DNA of 64,000 nucleotides from Nakaseomyces glabratus (taxonomy: Eukaryota; Ascomycota; Saccharomycetes; Saccharomycetales; Saccharomycetaceae). Position 1 is the stretch's first letter, and every line of letters starts with the position of its first letter. The notes under the pieces are model-generated. The model made no database searches and had not been told where the DNA came from. It saw only the letters and a list, made by a program, of their open reading frames with translations. The stretch is taken from NCBI RefSeq assembly GCF_010111755.1, contig NC_088958.1, positions 124,001-188,000 of the forward strand, given 5' to 3'. This document shows, one piece after another, positions 1 through 9,223 of the stretch. Both the position numbers and the translations under genes were made by a program.

Positions 1-1672
1 ATTTTGATATGATAAAAAAATCTAAGTTCCTATTTTTACCGAAGGCATTATTAAAGTTCCTGGCTTGCTGAACAGAATCAGTACCAACAAGAGCCTCACC
101 AACCATAATAATTTTATCAGGGTTCGCTTGTTCAGCAAAATTCTTAAGTGGCGACATCAAAGTAGGGTCATTGTGTCTTCTACCTGCCGTATCCATAAGA
201 ACTATATCAAAATCTTGCTCCTTGGCATATTTTATAGCCTGTTTTGCAATCTTCGTGACCAAATCTGAGCCACCATAACCTGCTTCAAACAATTCAATAT
301 AGTCATTTCCACTCTTTCCCCTAGAATTTTTGGAACCTCTAATATGCTTCTCATCCATCAATTGTGCCAAGTTTTCTACATGAACTCTCAATTGTTCGAC
401 AGCACCAGATCTGAAAGTATCACATGCTACAATTAGTATTCTAAAATTGTTTTGTAGTAACCAAAAAGCCAGTTTTGAAAGATTGGTTGACTTACCTACA
501 CCATTTACACCAACAACTGAGAATACATATGGATTCTTTTTCCCGTCAGCACTTCTGTTTCCAGTTTTTTTCTGAATCTCATGTAATAAGTCAACAGAGA
601 CACCTGGTGTTAACACTTCAGTCAGAGATTTAGATACCGCTTGCTTCACTGTATTTTCAACACTTGTCCAATTATCTGTCCTTGAACCAACTAAGTCTCT
701 TGAAACCTGCTTTAATAGATAGTCAGCAGCTTCAGGTGAAACATTCTTAGTAATCAGTTTCTGTTTAAATTTCTCCAAAACTTCATGTATGTCCTTTTCA
801 GTAATGGTTTTATTACCAAGTAAATGCTTCTGCAAAAATCCAAATGCAGATTTTGTGTAACCGGTATTGTCGGATCCTGATGAAGACTTTTGTTGTTGCT
901 GCTGACTTAAAATATCGTCAATTTCTTTGATTAAGAAATCACCTGATTTACTCTTGCTACCAAAATCTGATGTATCAATATTGGTATCTACATTCTGTGA
1001 CATTTCCCCAGTGGGCTTGGCGTTTGGATCAGAAAAATCAAGAGTTCCTGAATCATTACCAGTTTCCTCTAATGCACCGTCAATACCCCATTTACGGTTA
1101 TTGCCACCTTTAATAGGCTTTTTAGCCTTCGATTTCTTCTTGGCACCAGGACTTTCAGCTCTGATTTCATCTGAGTTAATATTAGTATTAGCCTGGTCTA
1201 CCTTAATGGATTCATTGTATTTTGTCCTCAGGTAATTATCAAACTTCTCAATATCCTCACTTATTTCCCCAGAGATGTCTATACAGTTGAATGCATTCTT
1301 TTTGCCAGTGCCTTTAGCAGCTTTTATTATGATATCATTAATCGGTAGAGAATCCCATAAGGCAATGGCTACATCAAGCACTTCTTGAGCTTCGTTGTTT
1401 AATTCCATAGATGGTTCAGGATAAGTTATAATAAAATACAGTTCAGGTTGTTTCGACACATGACTTAAAACTGTAAAAGGTTTTGCGTTCTTTGAAACAC
1501 TAGGAATGGACAACAGTTTGTATTTTGAGCTGCCATGATCTCTCGAGATTGGCGAAGTCAGCAAATGGGAAATAACTGCATTGACCTGGGCTTCAGCAAA
1601 CTTTCTATCATAACAATTGTAATAGTAAAGCACTTCACCTTGAGGAGTGAAAATGGTCAACTGCTCAAACAT
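1..1672 (-). CDS. SRP101: Signal recognition particle receptor alpha subunit (3' end outside window)
   Basis: GTPase subunit of the SRP receptor, which docks SRP-ribosome-nascent chain complexes at the ER membrane together with Srp102. The start codon is the ATG complementary to 1670-1672; 557 codons are visible and the C-terminus lies beyond position 1. The N-terminus resembles the SRX longin-like domain (begins MFEQLTIFTPQGEVLYYY), followed by a charged linker. The NG GTPase region shows a P-loop GVNGVGKST near residue 386, DTFRSGAVEQ near 416 and DTAGRRHNDP near 492-502. The last visible residues run FFIISK, so the G4 motif and C-terminal helix are cut off. Together with SSD1 it begins a run collinear with S. 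cerevisiae YDR292C onward. Identification is firm from the motifs and the synteny. Confidence 0.96.
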   Translation of the reverse strand, partial: MFEQLTIFTPQGEVLYYYNCYDRKFAEAQVNAVISHLLTSPISRDHGSSKYKLLSIPSVSKNAKPFTVLSHVSKQPELYFIITYPEPSMELNNEAQEVLDVAIALWDSLPINDIIIKAAKGTGKKNAFNCIDISGEISEDIEKFDNYLRTKYNESIKVDQANTNINSDEIRAESPGAKKKSKAKKPIKGGNNRKWGIDGALEETGNDSGTLDFSDPNAKPTGEMSQNVDTNIDTSDFGSKSKSGDFLIKEIDDILSQQQQQKSSSGSDNTGYTKSAFGFLQKHLLGNKTITEKDIHEVLEKFKQKLITKNVSPEAADYLLKQVSRDLVGSRTDNWTSVENTVKQAVSKSLTEVLTPGVSVDLLHEIQKKTGNRSADGKKNPYVFSVVGVNGVGKSTNLSKLAFWLLQNNFRILIVACDTFRSGAVEQLRVHVENLAQLMDEKHIRGSKNSRGKSGNDYIELFEAGYGGSDLVTKIAKQAIKYAKEQDFDIVLMDTAGRRHNDPTLMSPLKNFAEQANPDKIIMVGEALVGTDSVQQARNFNNAFGKNRNLDFFIISK

Positions 1673-2288
1673 GATATGGATTTATAGTCTATTCAATTTG
1701 AAATAGTTGCAAATAGTTGTATATTTCAGTTGTGTTAGGTAGTAATCGAAGCACAAAAAAATAACCTATGAAGTTCAATACCAGTTGTAAAAGGAAATTA
1801 AGCTCTTATTGATATCAATCCGGTGTAGAATAGTTAAAATTATATGATAATATTAGATGCTTGAAGGAGTTTAATTCAGCCTTTCGATGTTACCAGGAAA
1901 CTCAGCAATTTTTAGAACTTCCAGCAGTTCTTTGTATCGGAGGAACGTGATATATGATGCTACTATATGTTGATGAATATAAAGGATAACAAGCAGTGAA
2001 ATGAATGTCTTTATTTTTATTTGAATAAATGTTCTTATACATCAATTAATTATTGTGGTTATGGCCGAGTTTTTATTAGTGTAATCTTGCACAAAAAAGT
2101 TTTGTCTTATTCTCTATAACACCTGTTGGGGCAATATGCAAATTACAAAATGAGTGAGCTATCGAACTCATTATTGACAACAAAAAAATATAACAAATAG
2201 TGAGGTAACTAGCACCCGAGATATTATAATTACTCAAAAAAGCAACAACGTAAAACTTACAAGGTTCATAGTAATTTAAGGAATGAGC
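1673..2288. other. Intergenic: SRP101 promoter and SSD1 3' region
   Basis: AT-rich spacer between the start of SRP101 and the stop of SSD1, both on the minus strand. I see no tRNA, snoRNA box pair or ORF with an ATG of useful length. Confidence 0.6.
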
Positions 2289-5200
2289 TTAGTGTTTTGG
2301 TTCCACTTTCATGAAGGGGTTTAAAGCACGCACTGACAAACAAGGTAATGCCATACCGATTTCTGCCCTTAAGAGAATAGGTATTTTTTGTAGTTCGTAA
2401 ATCTCTTGAATGTAATTATCATTCTCAGTTCTGGTATTTACAGTTGCTAGGAAATTATTCAAAGCGTTCTTACCATCTTTTCTCTCCGGTAGTCTTAACT
2501 GAGGAACAGACAAACTCAACTTAGAGAGCTCCTTACTTAATGAGTCACTAACCAACGAATCATTGTTTGACATTCTATCAAATTCAGTGTCGGCGATCTC
2601 AGCTGTTGTTGATCTGAACTTGTTTTTAATCGAATTTCTGTATGACTTTGGATTCTTCTCATCTGGTGGAACAAATGTAGCACTGTCGATGCCTGGTTGC
2701 CAATGCAACTCTAAAACTCTACTAACTACATCAAATTCTGCTTTTAACAAAGGTAGCTGGTCACCATGAACTCTCTTTTCGATACCGAATTCTGGGATGA
2801 AAACATCGAATGATGATTCATAAACTTGAAGGACAGTAGCCATGGTCAACAATTGTCCTGTAGTATTGCCCATGTCGTTAATTGTTTTGCAGAGTAGTAA
2901 ATGGATAGCCTGTTCTTGAGCTTGCATTGCACAATCCTTCTTGAAATTGCAATATTCGGACGTAATTTTCAAGGAGTCCATATCATCTGAATAAGGAACA
3001 TCGTAAATTGCTGCCTTTAATTGTCTATGAACAACGTGGTCAGCATATCTTCTCATTGGAGCAGTGAAGTGTGTGTACAGTGGTAAATTCAAGATATAGT
3101 GGCCGTATTGGTCAGGATCAAGCTTGCCTGCAACAAAATATCTTGCTCTAGACATGGTCTTGAACAATAATATCTCGACACCAGTTCTGACATCAGGATC
3201 ATCAATCTTCAAAATTGATTTTAGAATAGTGTCTGCAGAGAAAGTATCGATTTCATACCCAAAATGTTCCACCTTTTTGATAAAAGATGCGATCTTTGTT
3301 GCTACAGGGGCAGTTTGTCTTCTCAAGAATGCCAAATCACCTAGCTTAGTATACAGTTTTTCAGCTACGGTTGCGTTAACTTTTCTCTGTAGTTCACTAA
3401 TTACAGAGCCACCAATACTGGAAGAGAAGAGGTTCAAGTCAGCCTTAACCTTTTCATCGTCAAGACTATCAAGTAAAGATAGGGCAGGTGATAACTGTGC
3501 TTCTGGCCAGTTGATTCTATCAGCGTAAAATTTGGTAGCAATGTCTTTTAGGGCAGAACTTACTGGATCAGCACTTCCAGTATTGTAGCGCTTGTCTAGT
3601 TCGCTAACTGACATTTTTCCCGTTGGGGTCACGTTACTAGTACCAATCCATGTCTCTTTGATCTTCAATGTAGATGGGTCTAATGTATATACGACAGATA
3701 TAGCCAATGTACTCTTGTTTGGCTTCAAGCTAATGGCATCGTTCAATGTCTCCGGCAAAAGATCGACTACTTTTTGAGGCATGTAAACACCTGACGATCT
3801 CTTTCTGGCTCTTCTATCTAGAGAGGAGCCCTCTTCAATATAGGAAGTTACATCAACAACATGACAACCGAGTTCAAGATTTCCTTCGTTATCCCTTCTT
3901 AAGTGTGTTGCAAACTCAGAAATGCTTCCGTTTTCTTCAATACATAATACGGAATAACCATGCGCATTATCAAATTGTTTTCTAGCTGCTACAGCACTGT
4001 CAGAAACTTCCAGTGGATGGAAAGTGGTCTTCTCCTTGGAAGGATCCTTAGGGTCAGAATATTCATTGGATAAGAAGTTGTTATCCCTCAAAATAGAATC
4101 GATCTCCGTATTTGGATCATTGATCTCACCCAGTTCTGAAACTAAGATACCAAATGGATGTAACGAAGTGATTGGCCAACGTTTGATTGATGCAACAAAT
4201 AGTCTATCTGTGTATTTATCAGCGTTTTCAACAAAGTCCTTTGGTGCTAATTCAGTTGGAATAGCAATTAAAGGTACTTTCTTATCAGTTGGTTTGAACC
4301 AGGCAATCTTTGGGCTTTGAGGAGCTTTAGCGTTTTCGTTGTTAGCTTGTTGAGATGGTCTTAACAAGCCCAGAGTACCACTGAACAATTGACCTGGGAT
4401 ACGGTCCAGGACTGCTACCACATGACCAGCATATAAAGGCTTAAACTTATCATTGATCTCTTCTTCTTCCACCAAAAGCAAAGATTGACCTTCGACCTCG
4501 ACGTCATCGTTTTTCTTTTGAGTTGGACGTTGTTTCAATGAGCCCTTTCTCTTGATACTAGATTTCGTTGGAGAACCTAAATCGCCATCAGATCTCATAG
4601 ATAATACTACATCGTCTGAATTGTAAGATGGTGCACCTGTATTTGGAGTGGCAGAGGCGTCATTGTGATAGTCATCGTTGCTGTTCAATGGTATGATATC
4701 TTGTTGTAATGCGTCCTTTCTTCTCTTTTTTTCTTCTTTCTCCTTTTTGGATCCCCACACGTCATCCACTACCAATAATTCCACTGCCACTAAGTCACCT
4801 TCCAAAGCTCTATTTCTGTCCTTTGAACCGCAAATGTAGATATCAGCGTCTAGTGCACCGTCAGTGGACACCCAGGCGTCTGATCTGTTCTTTTTGTTGA
4901 CTCTCAGTATACCTGCTACCAAGCGTCCTTCCTGGATCAATTGAGGAATGTTTGCCTGAGGCAAATAAGGTGCGAACAATGACTTCCTGCTGTTTTGGTT
5001 GTTTCCACCTCCGCTGTTTGAGGAGAAGCTGTGTATGGATGAGTTAGAGTTACGGGGCTTGTGACCTTGTTGGAACATTGCAGGTGGCTCGAGTGTTGAG
5101 AAGGAGTTAAAGTCTCTTGAGTTTGAAGCTCTGTGGCGGAAAGGTGACCGTTGTGTATTCTGGTATTGCTGTTGGCCTTGCTGCTGCTGCTGTTGCTGTT

Positions 5201-6263
5201 GCTGTTGTGCTTGTACTCTCCAGTTGGAGTTTATGCCTATGTTGTATTCCGAGTTTCTATTTCTCGATCTCCTGTTCATCGAAGACGTAGGTGTGAAATC
5301 GTCGTCGTTTCCAGTGTTTGCAGAGCTCGTTGGTGTGCTAGCTGGGAACTTGTAAGATGCTGGTGACAAGTTTGAGTTGCTTCTGCGATGCGTCTTCTGT
5401 GGGAATTCGAAGCTGGATTGCTCCTGGGAGCCCAGATCTGGAGATACTGGCTCGATCTTGACGTTCACGCCGCTCAGGGAGTCATTGATGCCTGCGACAC
5501 GCTTGGCTTGTTCTTCTGCTGCGGCTTTCTTGGCCTCGTTCAGCCCCAGGGAGTGTCTCCTGGAGTGGCCGTACACGCTCGACTGAGATCCCGTTCTCCT
5601 GTGGGCGTTGGGGCCTGAAGGCGTGGTCACAGAGGCGCCGTCGTATGTGTTAGAGTAGTAGTAGCCTGAGTTGTTCCTGGAGTGCGTTCTGGACCTGTTG
5701 CCGCCGGCCATGAGGTTGTTGGGCGACGCGAGGCTCTGGTTGCTCCCGAGTCCGCCACTGGCGCTGTTGCCGCCGTTGCCGCCGTTGCCACTGTTGCCAC
5801 TGTTGCCAGTACTGTAGTGCGGGTTAGGGGGCTGTGGCAGGAACCCGCCCCCCATGGCGTGGTGGGCCTGGTTCTGACCACTCTGGTTGGCCATGCCGGC
5901 GGCTGCAACGGCGGCCGCCGTGGTGTTAGCACCCAGCATAGCGTCCACACCCTGTCCTGTTCCTTGTCCTTGTCCTTGTCCTGTTCCTGGCTGTGGCTGT
6001 GCCTGTGCCTGGCTGGCGTACATCTGTGTCTGCTGCGCCAGCTGCTGCTGCTGCGCGAGCAATTGCTGCTGCTGCGCCTGCACTGCCTCGAGCTGCTTCT
6101 GCAGCGTGAACTGCTCTATCATCAGGCTCGTCAGCTCGCTCTGCGACCTCCTGTGCGCCACGAAGATCTGCTTCGGCGCGTTCTTCCCGCCACCCGTGGT
6201 GGTTACGTACATGTTGTTGTTGGTGGTGCCACTGGCACCATCCTGGCGATGAAACTTCGACAT
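2289..6263 (-). CDS. SSD1: Ssd1 translational repressor, RNase II-like RNA-binding protein
   Basis: Cytoplasmic mRNA-binding protein that restrains translation of cell-wall and growth mRNAs downstream of the Cbk1 kinase (known for the family). It has 1324 residues against about 1250 in S. cerevisiae. The N-terminal ~430 residues are low complexity: QQQQLLAQQQQ near 60, a GN/GQ-rich stretch, a polyQ run near 350-368, and repeated H-x-R/K-x-x-S-type sites (for example HRRSQS, HSRRHS) that fit Cbk1 phosphorylation. The cold-shock-like region begins near residue 440 (EGRLVAGILRVNKKNRS), and the RNB fold follows, with the late motif HFTAPMRRYADHVVH near 1060. The C-terminus RALNPFMK is family-like. 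The N-terminal part is GC-rich compared with the rest. Length gain is confined to the low-complexity N-terminus. The start is the first ATG and aligns with MSK...TTGGGKNAPKQI. Confidence 0.97.
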   Translation of the reverse strand: MSKFHRQDGASGTTNNNMYVTTTGGGKNAPKQIFVAHRRSQSELTSLMIEQFTLQKQLEAVQAQQQQLLAQQQQLAQQTQMYASQAQAQPQPGTGQGQGQGTGQGVDAMLGANTTAAAVAAAGMANQSGQNQAHHAMGGGFLPQPPNPHYSTGNSGNSGNGGNGGNSASGGLGSNQSLASPNNLMAGGNRSRTHSRNNSGYYYSNTYDGASVTTPSGPNAHRRTGSQSSVYGHSRRHSLGLNEAKKAAAEEQAKRVAGINDSLSGVNVKIEPVSPDLGSQEQSSFEFPQKTHRRSNSNLSPASYKFPASTPTSSANTGNDDDFTPTSSMNRRSRNRNSEYNIGINSNWRVQAQQQQQQQQQQGQQQYQNTQRSPFRHRASNSRDFNSFSTLEPPAMFQQGHKPRNSNSSIHSFSSNSGGGNNQNSRKSLFAPYLPQANIPQLIQEGRLVAGILRVNKKNRSDAWVSTDGALDADIYICGSKDRNRALEGDLVAVELLVVDDVWGSKKEKEEKKRRKDALQQDIIPLNSNDDYHNDASATPNTGAPSYNSDDVVLSMRSDGDLGSPTKSSIKRKGSLKQRPTQKKNDDVEVEGQSLLLVEEEEINDKFKPLYAGHVVAVLDRIPGQLFSGTLGLLRPSQQANNENAKAPQSPKIAWFKPTDKKVPLIAIPTELAPKDFVENADKYTDRLFVASIKRWPITSLHPFGILVSELGEINDPNTEIDSILRDNNFLSNEYSDPKDPSKEKTTFHPLEVSDSAVAARKQFDNAHGYSVLCIEENGSISEFATHLRRDNEGNLELGCHVVDVTSYIEEGSSLDRRARKRSSGVYMPQKVVDLLPETLNDAISLKPNKSTLAISVVYTLDPSTLKIKETWIGTSNVTPTGKMSVSELDKRYNTGSADPVSSALKDIATKFYADRINWPEAQLSPALSLLDSLDDEKVKADLNLFSSSIGGSVISELQRKVNATVAEKLYTKLGDLAFLRRQTAPVATKIASFIKKVEHFGYEIDTFSADTILKSILKIDDPDVRTGVEILLFKTMSRARYFVAGKLDPDQYGHYILNLPLYTHFTAPMRRYADHVVHRQLKAAIYDVPYSDDMDSLKITSEYCNFKKDCAMQAQEQAIHLLLCKTINDMGNTTGQLLTMATVLQVYESSFDVFIPEFGIEKRVHGDQLPLLKAEFDVVSRVLELHWQPGIDSATFVPPDEKNPKSYRNSIKNKFRSTTAEIADTEFDRMSNNDSLVSDSLSKELSKLSLSVPQLRLPERKDGKNALNNFLATVNTRTENDNYIQEIYELQKIPILLRAEIGMALPCLSVRALNPFMKVEPKH

Positions 6264-6908
6264 TTGGGGTTTTCAGTTAGAATAGTGACCCTCGGCGCTT
6301 ACACTTCTGTCCTTTGTTCTGGGGAAAAGGGTCGGAAGGGAAAGCCCAGGGTGCGCTGCTTAAATACTTTGGACGGGAGGGGGGAAGCGATAGGGAAGAC
6401 GCTGAAAAAAATTTGGGAGAACGAATGGCGCAAAGGGGCGTCCAATGGAAAGACCGGGCAGAGAATCCCCTGTGGGATGTGGGAAAGGGTTGGTTGTAAG
6501 GAAAGAAGGGATCTTGCTTAGAGACACCTGTACAACAAGGGACTCTGAAAGGGGATCTTGCTTATAGAGAGAGAGGCCCGTACGAAGGACCATTTCCACA
6601 AACTTTTATTGCTGTATCACGCTGTACGCAGCCTCTTGTCTTAGAAGCAGCTGCACAAGAGCGGAACATCGATATCCATTTCGACTTCGACTTCGATATC
6701 GATGGCGGTGCCCTGAGTTATTCTGCTGCAGCGTCTGTGTGGGAGATGAGCTGTGGGAAGAAGGGGAAAACTAGGCGCATTCCGTGGTCGGTGATGAGTT
6801 CTTTTTTTAGAAGTGTTGCGTTGTAGCTTGTCACATGTATTCGTACGTGTATTTGTATACCTATAACATATACAATATATACAATACATATATTATATAC
6901 AATACATA
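6264..6908. other. Intergenic: SSD1 promoter and DPL1 3' region
   Basis: GC-richer than most spacers here. It holds an RRPE-like A/T run (TGAAAAAAATTTG, 6403-6415) about 140 bp upstream of SSD1, G-rich tracts near 6375-6385, and a perfect inverted repeat at 6667-6704. No supported gene. Confidence 0.5.
6667..6704. repeat. Perfect 10-bp inverted repeat, 18-nt loop
   Basis: CATCGATATC at 6667-6676 is answered by GATATCGATG at 6695-6704. The loop is built of TTCGAC units. It lies downstream of DPL1 (minus strand), so it could form a hairpin in the DPL1 3'UTR, or be a protein-binding palindrome. The role is unknown. Confidence 0.6.
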
Positions 6909-8606
6909 CTAGTCGGACTTGACCTTGTACAAGGTGTCGAGGAAGGCTGTGATCAGTTTGTCTGCTACGCCTGTTGTTTTCACTGAGCCTGCGACACCGT
7001 AGAGGGCGCTGGTGCCCTCGGTGCTTGGTGTGCTCGTGGGGTCTGCGCTCATCTGCTCGACGGCCTCCGTGAGTGTTTCGATGAAGGTGTCGATCGTAGG
7101 AACGCTCAGTGTGGTGATGGCCAGGTGCAGCGCGGCGGGTTTCTGCAGCGCGTTCAGGTGCCAGCCGCTCTTGGCGAGGCGGTCTGCCAGCTCGTAGATG
7201 TTCAGCTTGTTGGAGGAGAACGACACTACTGACAGCTTGGGGTCGCCAAGCACTTCCAGTTGTGGGAGCTTGTTGCGGATGTGGTCCTTCAACTTGCGCG
7301 CTGTGGACACTATGCGCGTGCAGGAGTCCTTGTAGCCCGACTCACCCATGTGTATCATGGTAGACCAGCAGCCCACGACTAGTGCGCCGGGTCTCGAGCC
7401 CGCTAGCGTGGGTGAACCATACAGACCACCGGTCCACTTGGAGTCCACGTAGTACTGGTGCTTCCTGAGCTCGCTGTTTCTGTACATAATCACGGAGGAA
7501 CCCTTAGGGGCGAAACCGTACTTATGTGTGTCACACGAGATGGAAGTCACACCGGGAACCCTGAAATCGAAAGACCCAATGTCGTTGAACCCGGCTTTCT
7601 CCATGAACGCAATGATAAATGAGCCCAGGCAGCAATCAACATGCAGTGGAATCTTATATTTCTGAGCCAGCTTGCCCAAGCCTTCGATGTCGTCAACTAT
7701 TCCGTGTGGGAAGTTAGGAGCAGAACCAGCGAGCAAGACTGTGTTCCCATTTATTAACCGCTTGACTTTCTTCAAGTCAACTTTGTACGTAACTGGATCA
7801 AGATCAACGTGGTGTATCTTGATACCAAAGTAATAGGCAGCTTTGTCAAACCCAGCATGCGCTGTTACGGGGACAATCATCTCAGGTTCGGTGATACCAC
7901 GGTGCTTCAGGCCGTAAACTTTGGCACTCAGACATGCCAATAGAAGCGATTCGGTACCACCTGATGTAGTAGTACCACAACCTGTCTCAGGTGCATTGAA
8001 CATTTTCAAAGTCATGGACACCACTTCAGCTTCCATTTTTCTTACTGCAGGAAAAACATCGGGGTGTAACTGATTAGCAACACAATACTTCTCAAAAGCT
8101 TCGCTTTGTAACTTGATGAGCTCTTTCCCACCATGGTAGACAGCACCTGATACTCTGCCTTGCTCCCAGGACGTATGAGGTAGTATAGAATTCAACTTAT
8201 CCAATTCACTGTTGATAGATTCACTGGATAAACCCTCTTTAGGTAAAACTTCAAAATCAGCCAATTGATCATCGTTCTTGATCAGTTCTTTCTCCATACC
8301 AGCGACAGCCTTAGAGACCTCTTTGTTAACAGAGCCTCTCAGCAAAGGTGATTCCAGTAATCTTTGAAATATCCAATTCGCAACACTCTTGTATAATAGC
8401 TGCATGGACTTCAATAAACCATAGCCAGCCAGATAATAATAGATTTTCTTGACAAACTTGTATAGTACAATCAAGAAGACATAGTCCTTTAAGATATTGT
8501 ACCACGGGGTGTCATCCAAGTAGCGTGTAGTCTTATTTACTACGCAATTCACCACATCTTCCACAGAAACTTGATCAACAAGTTCCTTGATGTCATTGAT
8601 ATTCAT
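6909..8606 (-). CDS. DPL1: Dihydrosphingosine/sphingosine-1-phosphate lyase
   Basis: PLP-dependent ER-membrane enzyme that cleaves long-chain base phosphates to phosphoethanolamine and a fatty aldehyde, the exit step of sphingolipid breakdown. The ATG at 8604-8606 is used (MNINDIKEL); the frame is open further upstream but has no earlier ATG. The product is 565 residues against 589 in S. cerevisiae. It has an N-terminal hydrophobic anchor near residues 40-65, GCGTTTSGGTESLL cofactor-binding motif, HVDCCLGSF, and the Schiff-base lysine in CDTHKYGFAPKG at about Lys362. The C-terminus SALYGVAGSVKTTGVADK is family-typical. The C-terminal half is visibly GC-richer than the N-terminal half. SUR2, an enzyme of the same long-chain-base pathway, lies about 6 kb away, as in S. 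cerevisiae. Confidence 0.97.
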   Translation of the reverse strand: MNINDIKELVDQVSVEDVVNCVVNKTTRYLDDTPWYNILKDYVFLIVLYKFVKKIYYYLAGYGLLKSMQLLYKSVANWIFQRLLESPLLRGSVNKEVSKAVAGMEKELIKNDDQLADFEVLPKEGLSSESINSELDKLNSILPHTSWEQGRVSGAVYHGGKELIKLQSEAFEKYCVANQLHPDVFPAVRKMEAEVVSMTLKMFNAPETGCGTTTSGGTESLLLACLSAKVYGLKHRGITEPEMIVPVTAHAGFDKAAYYFGIKIHHVDLDPVTYKVDLKKVKRLINGNTVLLAGSAPNFPHGIVDDIEGLGKLAQKYKIPLHVDCCLGSFIIAFMEKAGFNDIGSFDFRVPGVTSISCDTHKYGFAPKGSSVIMYRNSELRKHQYYVDSKWTGGLYGSPTLAGSRPGALVVGCWSTMIHMGESGYKDSCTRIVSTARKLKDHIRNKLPQLEVLGDPKLSVVSFSSNKLNIYELADRLAKSGWHLNALQKPAALHLAITTLSVPTIDTFIETLTEAVEQMSADPTSTPSTEGTSALYGVAGSVKTTGVADKLITAFLDTLYKVKSD

Positions 8607-9223
8607 CCTGTAGCTTAGTCTCTTATATATGAAAGTAGCTTCCACTTTATAGCGATTTTGTTAGCAAAGTTCCTCGAATGTGGTTGTATTTTTAATGATA
8701 AGCTGATTAACTCAATCGCTGCTGGGATAATTGACTTCTATATATATGTGACCATTATTAAAGATGGTCACTAAGAATGAAACCAATTCTGTTGATCAAT
8801 GGGTCTTTTGAAAATGTGACAAGTTAAGGGGAAAGTGCCTTTGATGCGGATACGGAATTTTCGTTAACAAGATGAGCCGAAATATTTCACAGAAAGCTTA
8901 ATATATTAAACTTCACCATAGTTAGTAGAGGGAACTATATCACAATGGCTTGTATTTCATATATATGGTATGTATGTAAATTACTACACATACATCAAAC
9001 CTAGATAAGGTTAATTTGAGGACTTCTATCATAATTATATAGTTTCTGTAATATGTCAAGTCTAATACTGGGGGTACAATGAGTTTACATCCAAAACATA
9101 AAAAGAACGAGATATTCAAATGCAGTTCTATTATTACATGGATGTTTTACATATAAAGTACGTACAAACGTAATAAAAAAGTGTTATAAATATGCAATTG
9201 GTGTGATTCAGTAGTGGAGTTGC
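8607..9223. other. Intergenic: DPL1 promoter and HDA2 3' region
   Basis: AT-rich. A TATA-like run (TATATATATG near 8731) is about 130 bp upstream of DPL1. Nothing else recognised. Confidence 0.5.

Noticed and set aside
5682..6521. Long plus-strand open frame of 279 codons opposite the SSD1 N-terminus
   Set aside because: It is antisense to the GC-rich low-complexity part of SSD1 and reads as Val/Leu/Cys-rich repeats; a shadow of the SSD1 codons.
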